17,603 nt of DNA, taken from NCBI GenBank assembly GCA_900556405.1, contig USPB01000011.1, forward strand, positions 1 to 17,603, read 5' to 3'. Of the stretch, positions 6,736 to 14,469 are shown one piece after another (position 1 is the first letter of the stretch; each line of letters starts with the position of its first letter). Origin of the DNA: an uncultured Actinomyces sp. GTDB lineage: Bacteria; Actinomycetota; Actinomycetes; Actinomycetales; Actinomycetaceae. Position numbers and translations under genes: made by a program. The notes under the pieces were generated by a model that worked only from the letters and a program-made list of their open reading frames with translations, had not been told where the DNA came from and searched no databases.

Positions 6736-8123
6736 GCACTCCCCCCTCGTTTACGCCCGACCCGAAACGACGCCGCCCCGCATCCGACGACGCTCACGTC
6801 ATCGGTGAAGAGGTGCGCGGCAGCGCTCCCACTCCCCCACCCGAGGCCCTCGCACCGCAGATGTGGAGGATCTCTGATGACGAGGCCGACGCCTCGCGTC
6901 CCTTGATGCCGCGGACGCTGGACCAGCCGCAGCGCGACTCTCAGTCGATTTTCCCACGCCGCACCCCCGCCCAGCAGCCGCCGTCGTTCCAGCCGGCGTC
7001 GGCCTCCAATCCCCCGTCCTACGCGCCGGGCTCTGGCCGTTCCTCGGGTTCGAACACCTACGCGCCCTCCGGGAACGGGCCTCGTCAGGTGACGATCAAT
7101 CGCGCCCAGGGCCTGCCCTCGGCCGCCCCCGCGCCGACCGCTGTCCCTGCGGGTCCCTCGGTCCCGGTGCAGCCGAGGCGACGCAAACGCCGTCACCCCA
7201 TCCTGAAGACCCTGTGCCTCTTCCTGGTCATCATCCTGGCGTGGGGCGGCTTCCTCTTGTGGGATGCCAACACGAACATGGGGCGCGTGAGCGCGCTGTC
7301 GGGCGCCGCCGATACGCCCGGCACGACCTACCTGATGGCTGGCTCGGACTCGCGCGCGGACGGCGCTGTGAAGGATGGTTTCGACGAATCCGAGCGCGCT
7401 GACTCGATCATGCTCGTCAACGTCGCCCCGAACGGACAGACGGTTGCGCTCTCGATTCCGCGCGACACGTACGCGGAGATCCCGGGTGTCGGCTGGGACA
7501 AGATCAACGCCTCCTACGCTTATGGCGGGCCGCAGCTGCTCGTCGAGACCGTCGAGAAGCTGACGGGCCTGACGGTCGATCACTTTGTTCAGATCGGCAT
7601 GGGTGCCGTGCCCGACATGGTGGATGCCGTCGGCGGCGTCGAGCTGTGCTACGACAAAGACGCCGACGACCAGTATTCCGGCCTCACGTGGACCGCGGGG
7701 TGTCACACGGTTGACGGCACGAAGGCCCTGCAGTTCTCGCGTATGCGCTACCAGGACCCCGAGGGCGATATCGGCCGCACGAAGCGTCAGCGCCAGGTGA
7801 TTTCGAAGGTCATTTCCTCGGCGGCCTCGCCGTCAACCCTCATTAATCCCGCGAAGACCCTGCGTGTGGAGCGCGCGGGCTCCAAGTCCTTCACGGTTGA
7901 CGAAGACTCCTCTGTGTTCACGGTCGCGTCGCTCGTGTGGGCTCTGCGCTCCGCCTCGTCGAATCAGATGATGGGCGTCCCACCGATCGAGTCATTGAAC
8001 TTCACAACGAACGCGGGAGCATCCGCTGTCTTGCTGCGCGATACGACCGCCGACGACTTCTTCGCCAAGCTGCGCGCCGGCACACTGACGACGTCGGACC
8101 TCAACCAGGTCGACGGGTTCTAA
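6732..8123 (+). CDS. LytR-CpsA-Psr (LCP) family protein, second copy
   Basis: 463 residues. An unusually long cytoplasmic N-terminus (1-156) is Pro/Ser/Gln-rich and predicted disordered, ending in the basic stop-transfer-like RRRKRRH. One membrane helix follows at about 157-177 (ILKTLCLFLVIILAWGGFLL). The external LCP domain has YLMAGSDSRAD (200-210), ERADSIMLVNV (221-231), LSIPRDTYAEIPG (240-252), DKINASYAYGG (256-266) and FSRMRYQDPEGDIGRTKRQR (335-354), with the conserved Asp/Arg set intact. Unlike the first copy it lacks a long C-terminal tail. It probably performs a related glycopolymer ligation with another substrate or as a redundant partner. It is the last gene of the operon, followed by a strong hairpin. 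Confidence 0.9.
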   Translation: MSTPPSFTPDPKRRRPASDDAHVIGEEVRGSAPTPPPEALAPQMWRISDDEADASRPLMPRTLDQPQRDSQSIFPRRTPAQQPPSFQPASASNPPSYAPGSGRSSGSNTYAPSGNGPRQVTINRAQGLPSAAPAPTAVPAGPSVPVQPRRRKRRHPILKTLCLFLVIILAWGGFLLWDANTNMGRVSALSGAADTPGTTYLMAGSDSRADGAVKDGFDESERADSIMLVNVAPNGQTVALSIPRDTYAEIPGVGWDKINASYAYGGPQLLVETVEKLTGLTVDHFVQIGMGAVPDMVDAVGGVELCYDKDADDQYSGLTWTAGCHTVDGTKALQFSRMRYQDPEGDIGRTKRQRQVISKVISSAASPSTLINPAKTLRVERAGSKSFTVDEDSSVFTVASLVWALRSASSNQMMGVPPIESLNFTTNAGASAVLLRDTTADDFFAKLRAGTLTTSDLNQVDGF

Positions 8124-8153
8124 GCCGACCCGCAGTCCTCCAAGAGGCGACAG

Positions 8154-8203
8154 AAGCCCCCGGCCTCGTTCCCCTGTGAAGGAAGGAACGAGGCCGGGGG
8201 CTT
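8154..8203. terminator. Bidirectional terminator between the LCP operon and galE
   Basis: A perfect 19-bp inverted repeat (AAGCCCCCGGCCTCGTTCC at 8154-8172 and its complement at 8185-8203) closes a 12-base loop. It sits between two convergent genes and is followed by short T-containing tails on both strands, so it can end transcription from either side. The arm core GAACGAGGCCGGGG recurs in two other gaps of this window. Confidence 0.85.
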
Positions 8204-8221
8204 TGTCCATGCACAACGCGC

Positions 8222-9217
<996 letters not shown>

Positions 9218-9229
9218 GGCTCCAGGATA
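9218..9229 (-). promoter_or_regulatory. Probable leaderless promoter of galE
   Basis: On the minus strand TATCCT (9224-9229) ends exactly six bases before ATG 9217. The intervening GGAGCC resembles a weak Shine-Dalgarno sequence but would not be transcribed if the mRNA begins at the ATG. No clear -35 box. Confidence 0.5.
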
Positions 9230-9246
9230 CGACGCGCCGCCCCTTC

Positions 9247-9266
9247 AGGGCTACCCGCGCAGCCCT
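9247..9266 (-). terminator. Weak hairpin between purE and galE
   Basis: A 6-bp inverted repeat (AGGGCT 9247-9252, AGCCCT 9261-9266) with an 8-base loop lies between the purE stop and the galE promoter. No T-run follows on the minus strand, so termination is only suggested by position. Confidence 0.35.
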
Positions 9267-9280
9267 TGTGTTCGCCTCGC

Positions 9281-9835
9281 TCAGCGTGCCTGACTGACGC
9301 GTTGGGCGAGGGCCGCACCCTTCGCACTGGCCACGTCGCGCAGGTCCTTCTGGAAAGAACGCATCTTCGCGCGTAGGGCCTCGGCCTGCTCGCCCTCACC
9401 CGCGCCGAGGATCCGGGCAGCGAGCAGACCCGCGTTGCGCGCACCCGCGATGGAGACGGTCGCGACGGGCACGCCGGCGGGCATCTGGACGATGGAGTGC
9501 AGGGAGTCCACGCCGTCGAGGTGCTTGAGGGGCACAGGCACGCCGACGACGGGCAGCTCGGTGAGAGCCGCGAGCATGCCGGGCAGGTGGGCGGCACCGC
9601 CGGCTCCGGCGATGATGACGCGCAGACCGCGCGCCGAGGCAGCCCGCCCGTAGGCGACCATGTCCTCGGGCATGCGGTGGGCGGAGACGACGCCGACCTC
9701 GCAGGCAATGCCGAACTCTGCGAGCGCAGCAACGGCGGGCTCCATGGTGGGCCAGTCAGAGTCGGACCCCATGACGACGCCGACGAGCGGGCCCTCGCCG
9801 GTGGCGGTCAGCTGAATATCAAGGTCGGTGGTCAT
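9281..9835 (-). CDS. purE: N5-carboxyaminoimidazole ribonucleotide mutase
   Basis: 184 residues of class I PurE, which moves the carboxyl group of N5-CAIR to make CAIR in purine synthesis. The N-terminal VGVVMGSDSDWPTM (18-31) binds the phosphate, VSAHRMPEDM (50-59) carries the catalytic H53, and IAGAGGAAHLPGML (75-88) and the GVPVPLKHLDGVDSL segment (98-112) complete the octamer-forming core. The C-terminal NAGLLAARIL is also typical. ATG 9835 is preceded by AAAGGAC at suitable distance; upstream in-frame codons would add Arg/Pro-rich residues unlike the family. It follows purK on the same strand after a 64-base gap containing a hairpin, an order expected for an operon since PurK makes its substrate. 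Confidence 0.95.
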   Translation of the reverse strand: MTTDLDIQLTATGEGPLVGVVMGSDSDWPTMEPAVAALAEFGIACEVGVVSAHRMPEDMVAYGRAASARGLRVIIAGAGGAAHLPGMLAALTELPVVGVPVPLKHLDGVDSLHSIVQMPAGVPVATVSIAGARNAGLLAARILGAGEGEQAEALRAKMRSFQKDLRDVASAKGAALAQRVSQAR

Positions 9836-9853
9836 GGGCGGTCCTTTCGGGAG

Positions 9854-9886
9854 GGAACGAGGCCGGGGCGTTCTCGCCACCCGGCC
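9854..9886 (-). other. Hairpin in the purK-purE gap
   Basis: A 7-bp inverted repeat (9861-9867 with 9880-9886) is topped by a 3-bp inner stem (9868-9870 with 9875-9877). The segment begins with GGAACGAGGCCGGGG (9854-9868), identical to an arm of the terminator after the LCP operon. It could reduce read-through into purE or shape the purE leader; a Shine-Dalgarno sequence lies just downstream. Confidence 0.5.
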
Positions 9887-9899
9887 GACGGTTGTGGGG

Positions 9900-11054
9900 T
9901 CAGTCAGTGGGCGCATCGCCACGCAGGGCACTCACGGCAGCCCGAGCGCGCTCGAGAGCGAGGGCGGGGTCCTGATCGACGACGGTGACGTGCCCGAGCT
10001 TGCGGCCGGGGCGCACTTCCTTGCCGTACAGGTGGACCTTCGCGCCCGCACCCCCGGCCCTGAAGGCTGCGGCGAGGGCCCGCGCTGGCTGGTCGTAGGA
10101 GGAACCGAGAAGATTCACCATGACGGAGTAGGTCTGCGGTGCGCGCAGGTCGGTCGAACCGAGCGGCAGGTCGAGGACGGCGCGCAGGTGCTGCTCGAAC
10201 TGGCTGGTGACGGCTCCGTCGATGGTCCAGTGCCCCGTATTGTGCGGACGCATGGCAAGCTCGTTGACGAGGACGTGCTCATCTGCCCCCTCTCCGACGA
10301 CGAACATTTCGACGGCGAGGACGCCGGTGACGCCCAGCTCGGACGCAATACGCTCGCCGATGCGACGCGCCTGCGCAGCCGTCTCGGGTCGGATACCGAC
10401 GGCAGGTGCCGTGACCTCGGCGCACACGCCGTCCACTTGCACGGTGGAGGCCACGGGCCACGAGGCGATGTCACCCGACGGGGTGCGCGCCAGCAGAGCA
10501 GCGACCTCTCCGATGAAGGGAACCAGGGCTTCGGCCAAGAGGGGACCATTGCCCCACCACGAGGCCACGTCCGCAGGACTGTGGGCGATGGCCACGCCGT
10601 GCCCGTCGTAGCCGCCGCGCGGGGTTTTGACGATGAGCGGCCAACCGATCATGGCGCCAAATTGCGCCAGCTGCGCCTCGTCCTCGACGCGTGCCCACGC
10701 GGGGCACGGGATCCCCATCTCGGTCAGGCGCTCACGCATGGCGAGCTTGTCTTGCGCATACAGCAGGGCGCTCGCCGGGGGCTGAACGGAGACGAGGCGT
10801 GCGGCCTCCTCCATGGTGGCTGCGGGAATGTGCTCGTGCTCGAAGGTCAGGACGTCCGCGCCGTCGATGAGCGCGCGGACCGCGTCCAGGTCGGCGGGAG
10901 CCCCAACGGCCTTATCAACCGTCACCTGTCCGGTTGAGCCGTCCTCGGCCTCGACAAGAGGGCGCAGGTTAATCCCGAGCGCGATCGCGCTCTCCTGCAT
11001 CATCCGTGCCAGCTGACCGCCGCCAATGACGGCAACGGTGGGAGGTGTGCGCAT
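9900..11054 (-). CDS. purK: 5-(carboxyamino)imidazole ribonucleotide synthase
   Basis: 384 residues. An ATP-grasp enzyme converting AIR, ATP and bicarbonate to N5-CAIR, the substrate of PurE next door. The N-terminal domain starts TVAVIGGGQLARMMQESAIALG (about 6-27). The central domain has YAQDKLAMRERL and GWPLIVKTPRGGYDGHG, whose Lys and Gly-rich loop hold ATP, and EMFVVGEGADEHVLVNELAMRPHNTGHWTIDGAVTSQFEQHLRAV-type metal-site sequence toward the C-terminus. ATG 11054 is preferred: AAGGAG lies 11 bases upstream, whereas the in-frame GTG at 11066 would overlap that sequence. The gene follows the histidine kinase by 32 bases and has its own -10 element, so it can be transcribed independently. 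Confidence 0.95.
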   Translation of the reverse strand: MRTPPTVAVIGGGQLARMMQESAIALGINLRPLVEAEDGSTGQVTVDKAVGAPADLDAVRALIDGADVLTFEHEHIPAATMEEAARLVSVQPPASALLYAQDKLAMRERLTEMGIPCPAWARVEDEAQLAQFGAMIGWPLIVKTPRGGYDGHGVAIAHSPADVASWWGNGPLLAEALVPFIGEVAALLARTPSGDIASWPVASTVQVDGVCAEVTAPAVGIRPETAAQARRIGERIASELGVTGVLAVEMFVVGEGADEHVLVNELAMRPHNTGHWTIDGAVTSQFEQHLRAVLDLPLGSTDLRAPQTYSVMVNLLGSSYDQPARALAAAFRAGGAGAKVHLYGKEVRPGRKLGHVTVVDQDPALALERARAAVSALRGDAPTD

Positions 11055-11072
11055 CGTGTGTTCCACTCCTTC

Positions 11073-11078
11073 AATCTA
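11073..11078 (-). promoter_or_regulatory. Candidate -10 element of purK
   Basis: TAGATT on the minus strand fits TANNNT and would start a transcript about 12 bases upstream of ATG 11054, just inside the Shine-Dalgarno region. It lies in the 32-base gap after the kinase stop codon (TAG, 11087-11089). No firm -35 box was identified. Confidence 0.35.
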
Positions 11079-11086
11079 CCGCGCCC

Positions 11087-12415
11087 CTAGAAGCGCCGCG
11101 AGCGGCGTCCCATGGACATGAAGGGCCCTTCGGGCATCACGCGGTCCGGGTCCAGCGATGCGGGGATCGCCGCGACCGACACCGTGAAAACGGGGGGCTT
11201 GTTCGTCTTCAGCTCGAGGCGCCCGCCCATCGCCTGCGCAAGGTCATGGGCGAGGGCTAGGCCGATGCCGGTCGAGCCATGCCCGGAGACGCCCTTTTCG
11301 AAAATATCGGGGGCGAGGCTCTCATCGATGCCCTCGCCTTCGTCACTCACTTCAATGACGACTCCGCGTTTGGACGTGCCCGCGTGCGCCCACACGCGCG
11401 TCGTCCCGTCGCCGTAGCGCAGCGAGTTTTCGATGAGGGTGGCCAGGACCTGACCGAGCTTCCCGGCGTCAGCGAGGATCGGGCGCTCAGCTTCATCGAG
11501 GAAAACGAGCGAACGCCCGGCCGCCTCGAACTGGTCTTCCCACTCCTCGCGGGCCGTGTTGAAGACCTCGAGAATGTGGATGGCCTCGGTCTGGCTGGTC
11601 TGGCGCTTGGAGACGTCGAGAAGCTCCGTCACGACGTTCGTCATGCGTTCGACCTGTTCGAGGCAGGTGCGGGCTTCGGCGCGGACCTCGTCCTCTGTGG
11701 AGATCAATTCGATCTCCTCCAGGCGCATGGACAGCGCCGTCAGAGGAGTGCGCAGCTGGTGCGAGGCATCGGCGGCCGCTTGACGCTCGGCCGCGAGTCG
11801 GCCCGCCATGCGCTCACCGGTGCGAGCCAGCTCCTCCGAGACCAGGTCAATTTCCTCAATGCCGGACTTTTCGACGCGGGCGCGCACGCCACCCGATCCG
11901 ATCTGCTCAGCCTGGGCAGCCAGGTAGATGAGGGGTGCGGACAGATCACGGGACAAGGCACGCGCCATGAGCCAGCCGATCAACATCGACAGGGCCATGC
12001 CACCGCCAAACAGCGAACACGTCCACGCAATGCGCCCCAGGGCGTTCGATGCCGATGCTGTGAGCTGGACAGACACTCCAGAGGGGGAGGACGCCACAGC
12101 GGTCATCGTGCGTCCCGAAATAACCTTGCCGTTGGTCGCGATGTTGGAGTTGGGCACCTTGATGCGATAGCTCAGTTCACCACCGCGACTGTTCGCTTGA
12201 TCCTCCACCAGCGACGCCAGGGTCGCCGGGTCGTTCCCCTCCCCCGCAGCGCGTCGGCGCTCAATATTTTGCAGGATGAGCTGCGACTGAACCTCGAGGT
12301 TACGCTGCTCGGAGGTCCAGATGGACGCCGACGCGAAAAACGCGCCGGGAAGCCCCATCAGGACGCACACGACGGCGACGACCGAGACGATCATCCTCAC
12401 CGCGCGTGCGCGCAT
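11087..12415 (-). CDS. Two-component sensor histidine kinase
   Basis: 442 residues. Two membrane helices (about 8-30 and 128-151) flank a roughly 95-residue external sensor domain of no recognisable family. A HAMP linker follows (about 152-205). The dimerisation domain holds the phospho-acceptor H219 in DASHQLRTPLTALS. The ATPase domain shows the N box around N330 (LATLIENSLRYGDG), the G1 box VSDEGEGID with D358, the F box FEKG, and the G2 box GSTGIGLALAHDLA. A basic tail ends MGRRSRRF. It phosphorylates the response regulator encoded directly upstream, from which it is separated by 22 bases with GGGAGG as ribosome site. The signal sensed cannot be read from the sequence. Confidence 0.92.
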   Translation of the reverse strand: MRARAVRMIVSVVAVVCVLMGLPGAFFASASIWTSEQRNLEVQSQLILQNIERRRAAGEGNDPATLASLVEDQANSRGGELSYRIKVPNSNIATNGKVISGRTMTAVASSPSGVSVQLTASASNALGRIAWTCSLFGGGMALSMLIGWLMARALSRDLSAPLIYLAAQAEQIGSGGVRARVEKSGIEEIDLVSEELARTGERMAGRLAAERQAAADASHQLRTPLTALSMRLEEIELISTEDEVRAEARTCLEQVERMTNVVTELLDVSKRQTSQTEAIHILEVFNTAREEWEDQFEAAGRSLVFLDEAERPILADAGKLGQVLATLIENSLRYGDGTTRVWAHAGTSKRGVVIEVSDEGEGIDESLAPDIFEKGVSGHGSTGIGLALAHDLAQAMGGRLELKTNKPPVFTVSVAAIPASLDPDRVMPEGPFMSMGRRSRRF

Positions 12416-12437
12416 GACGAGCCTCCCTCAGCGACGC

Positions 12438-13115
12438 TCAGCGAGCGTTTTCGAAGCGGAAACCCATCCCGCGGACGGTCGTGATGTAGTGCGGGTCAGT
12501 CGCGTCGTCGCCGAGCTTGCGGCGCAGCCACGACACGTGCATATCGAGGGTCTTCGTGGAGCCGGTCGGATCCGAACCCCACACCTCGCGCATGAGGGTG
12601 TCGCGAGCGACGACGGAACCGGCTTCACGCAGCAGGACGCGCAAAAGATCGAACTCCTTCGCCGTCAGGCTCAGCTCGACGTCGCCGACGAAGGCACGAT
12701 GCGCGGCGACATCCATGCGGATGTCCTGCGCACGCAGCTCACCCTCGACCGGTTCCGCGGCCTGGCGGCGCAGCAGCGCGCGCACGCGGGCAAGAAGCTC
12801 GGCCAGACGGAAGGGCTTCGTCACGTAGTCATCCGCACCGGCGTCGAGGCCGACGACCATGTCAACTTCGTCCGTGCGGGCGGTGAGGATCAGGATCGGG
12901 ACTCGGTTGCCGGAGGAACGGATCTCGCGAGCGACATCCAGGCCGTCCATGTCCGGCAGGCCGAGGTCCAGGACGACCAGGTCAACGCCACGGACATCCG
13001 CGAGGGCCTCAGCGCCCGTCGCGTGCGCACGCACGTCGTAGCCTTCCCTACCCAGTGCGCGGGCAAGGGGCTCAGAGATGGCCGGATCGTCTTCAACGAG
13101 GAGAACTGTAGTCAC
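12438..13115 (-). CDS. OmpR/PhoB-family response regulator
   Basis: 225 residues. The receiver domain has the acidic pair D9-D10 in LLVEDDP, the phosphorylated D50 in LVVLDLGLPDMDG, T78 and K100 in DDYVTKPF. The C-terminal winged-helix DNA-binding domain (about 125-222) includes LTAKEFDLLRVLLRE and TKTLDMHVSWLRRKLGDD, with the wing at YITTVRGMGFRF. It should bind direct repeats in target promoters once phosphorylated by the downstream kinase. The start is GTG 13115, six bases after a TAAGAT hexamer, which suggests a leaderless mRNA. A motif overlapping its -35 region recurs upstream of maf and could be its own binding site, though this is conjecture. Confidence 0.94.
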   Translation of the reverse strand: MTTVLLVEDDPAISEPLARALGREGYDVRAHATGAEALADVRGVDLVVLDLGLPDMDGLDVAREIRSSGNRVPILILTARTDEVDMVVGLDAGADDYVTKPFRLAELLARVRALLRRQAAEPVEGELRAQDIRMDVAAHRAFVGDVELSLTAKEFDLLRVLLREAGSVVARDTLMREVWGSDPTGSTKTLDMHVSWLRRKLGDDATDPHYITTVRGMGFRFENAR

Positions 13116-13127
13116 GCGTTCATCTTA
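13116..13127 (-). promoter_or_regulatory. Probable leaderless promoter of the response regulator gene
   Basis: On the minus strand TAAGAT (13122-13127) ends exactly six bases before GTG 13115. There is no Shine-Dalgarno sequence. The -35 region (about 13145-13150) overlaps the TTGCACCTT motif at 13146-13154. Confidence 0.55.
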
Positions 13128-13137
13128 GCAATTCCGA

Positions 13138-13154
13138 ACCAAAACTTGCACCTT
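13138..13154. repeat. ACCAAA-TTGCACCTT motif, copy 1
   Basis: ACCAAAACTTGCACCTT matches 14417-14431 (ACCAAATTGCACCTT) apart from a two-base insertion. It overlaps the -35 position of the response regulator promoter. It may be an operator; coincidence is not excluded. Confidence 0.4.
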
Positions 13155-13208
13155 TCTTGACCCGCTATCCGAGCCAATCGGGCACTCGTTCACACTGCGA
13201 GATGAACG

Positions 13209-14243
13209 TTAGTTAACAACGCTTGACAGCAGGTACGGCGAGACCGGACCGAAACCGCGCAAGTCAGCGGTCGGGAACTCTTCGAGCTCATAACCGTCAC
13301 CGACCTCGCCGGCGGCAATGGCGGCGGCCGTGGTCGGATCCGTCAGGATTTTACCCACCGGCGCGATGTCCACGAGGCGAGATGCAAGGTTAACGGTGGG
13401 GCCGAAAACATCACCCGAACGCGAGAACACATCGCCGCGCACAAACGAGGCGCGCACCGGCAGCATCTCATCGTCAGCATTGAGGCGTTCGACCAGGGAC
13501 GTCGCCACCCGCAGGCCCGTCGACAGATCGTCCGCAATATAGAGAACAGCATCGCCGATCATCTTGACGACGCGACCGCCCTCCTCAATGACGGCGTTAC
13601 GGCTCTCCTCTTCGAAGCGCTCAATGAGCCCCACGAGAGCGTCACCGAGGATCGTCGAGGAGGACGTGTAGGACACCATGTCCACGAAACCAAGGCAGCG
13701 GTTGAGCGGGAAACGATTATGGCGCTCCTCGTGCCCACGCTGTGACACCTCGCGGTCGAAACGGGACAACGTCGCCTCAAGCTGACGCCGCCACGCGTAG
13801 GTGAACATCTCCTGGAAGACATCGATGTACTCACGCATATGGTCGAGCACGTACATGCGAGCCGTCGTGTCATCCAGCATGAGACGACGCATCGAGTCCT
13901 CCACCAGAGCCTCGTACTGCCACAGAGCCAGACGGTCAGCCAGGTGAGCATTCGCGCGCAGGAGGGATCGAGAGGTCGATGTATCGATGCCGCCCGATTC
14001 GACAAGCTCATGCCAGCGACTGAAAACATCCAGGTCGCGCTGCGAGAAAACCTTGTCGTCGGCGGTGGGGGCCTGAAAACCGAGGGCGATCCAGAAACGG
14101 AAGACGCGTTCGATCGGCGTATTCGTCGCCTGCGCAATGTCGCGGGCGGAATACGTCAGATGACCACCGAGCAGCTGAGGAACGTAGCTTGTTGCGGTCA
14201 GGTCATCAGGAGTTGCAGGGGACGAAGCCGCGCGCTCATCCAT
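13209..14243 (-). CDS. Class III adenylate/guanylate cyclase with N-terminal regulatory domain
   Basis: 344 residues, soluble, no membrane helix. The N-terminal half (about 1-165) contains a MerR-like helix-turn-helix-type segment (YSARDIAQATNTPIERVFRF, 31-50) and a helical bundle, resembling the regulatory domain of mycobacterial Rv1264-type cyclases. The catalytic domain (about 180-340) keeps the canonical set: metal-binding D188 (FVDMVSYT) and D231 (KMIGDAVLY), purine-selecting K227 and D278 (the K/D pair typical of adenylate cyclases), and transition-state N285 and R289 (VNLASRL). It should therefore be active and make cAMP as a homodimer. ATG 14243 has AGGAGGG eight bases upstream; ATG 14279 is an unlikely longer start. 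It is divergent from maf across an AT-rich gap. Confidence 0.9.
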   Translation of the reverse strand: MDERAASSPATPDDLTATSYVPQLLGGHLTYSARDIAQATNTPIERVFRFWIALGFQAPTADDKVFSQRDLDVFSRWHELVESGGIDTSTSRSLLRANAHLADRLALWQYEALVEDSMRRLMLDDTTARMYVLDHMREYIDVFQEMFTYAWRRQLEATLSRFDREVSQRGHEERHNRFPLNRCLGFVDMVSYTSSSTILGDALVGLIERFEEESRNAVIEEGGRVVKMIGDAVLYIADDLSTGLRVATSLVERLNADDEMLPVRASFVRGDVFSRSGDVFGPTVNLASRLVDIAPVGKILTDPTTAAAIAAGEVGDGYELEEFPTADLRGFGPVSPYLLSSVVN

Positions 14244-14292
14244 CGCAAATCCCTCCTCTTTGGGCTGACTCAACACCACATCAGCGGGTAAC

Positions 14293-14301
14293 GGTATATC
14301 A
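14293..14301 (-). promoter_or_regulatory. Candidate extended -10 promoter of the cyclase gene
   Basis: TGATATACC on the minus strand is a TGN-extended -10 (TATACC matches TATAAT at four positions). It would give a leader of about 40 bases including the AGGAGGG ribosome site before ATG 14243. The -35 position (TGTGAC) is poor. Confidence 0.4.
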
Positions 14302-14370
14302 GATCACTTTTCAAAGTCACATCGGGAATGCGACCTCGCACATTGACAATTGTAGTAGTCTGATGAGTTT

Positions 14371-14382
14371 TTCTCTAGAGAA
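14371..14382. repeat. Perfect 12-bp palindrome
   Basis: TTCTCTAGAGAA reads the same on both strands and lies in the AT-rich cyclase/maf gap, overlapping the first AATTGCAC copy by two bases. This is a possible dimeric regulator site; no known consensus is claimed. Confidence 0.5.
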
Positions 14383-14416
14383 TTGCACGTTTACCTGCGA
14401 AAATCGAGATTCCTGC

Positions 14417-14431
14417 ACCAAATTGCACCTT
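14417..14431. repeat. ACCAAA-TTGCACCTT motif, copy 2
   Basis: ACCAAATTGCACCTT matches the motif at 13138-13154 except for a two-base gap. Its AATTGCAC core (14421-14428) is repeated exactly 40 bases upstream at 14381-14388. It lies just upstream of the presumed maf promoter. Confidence 0.4.
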
Positions 14432-14457
14432 GTCTGTACGGCGGAGGCACGTTGGGA

Positions 14458-14469
14458 GACAATGTCCTC
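14458..14469 (+). promoter_or_regulatory. Possible leaderless promoter of maf
   Basis: GACAAT (14458-14463) ends six bases before ATG 14470. The first base departs from TANNNT, and GGGAG (about 14454-14458) could instead act as a distant ribosome site, so this is uncertain. Confidence 0.3.

Larger units (their letters stand above)
14244..14469. other. AT-rich divergent regulatory gap between the cyclase and maf
   Basis: This 226-base stretch is the longest non-coding segment and clearly AT-richer than its surroundings. It contains a perfect 12-bp palindrome (14371-14382), an exact AATTGCAC direct repeat at 14381-14388 and 14421-14428, a TTGACA at 14343-14348 without a convincing partner -10, and on the minus strand an extended -10 (TGATATACC, 14293-14301). 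No ORF with a plausible product was found in it. Confidence 0.7.

Noticed and set aside
6240..7706. A 488-codon open frame on the minus strand across the two LCP genes.
   Set aside because: It runs antisense to two clearly recognisable LCP genes. Its composition is Arg/Gly/Val-rich with no domain, a usual by-product of high-GC codon bias.
9828..10937. A 369-codon plus-strand frame opposite purK.
   Set aside because: purK on the minus strand is full length with ATP-grasp motifs; this frame is a composition shadow.
11279..12484. A 401-codon plus-strand frame opposite the histidine kinase.
   Set aside because: The kinase has all H, N, G1, F and G2 boxes; the antisense frame has none of any family.
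13128..13208. A terminator after the cyclase gene.
   Set aside because: Only 4-5 bp inverted repeats were seen (for example GTTCA/TGAAC), too weak to call.
14301..14321. A CRP-like cAMP receptor site near the cyclase promoter (TGTGA and GTGAT half-sites on the minus strand).
   Set aside because: The half-sites are in direct rather than inverted orientation and at the wrong spacing for TGTGA-N6-TCACA.
14343..14371. A classical TTGACA promoter for maf at 14343.
   Set aside because: At 16-18 bases downstream the sequence (GAGTTT, AGTTTT) is not a convincing -10, and the distance to the maf start is long.
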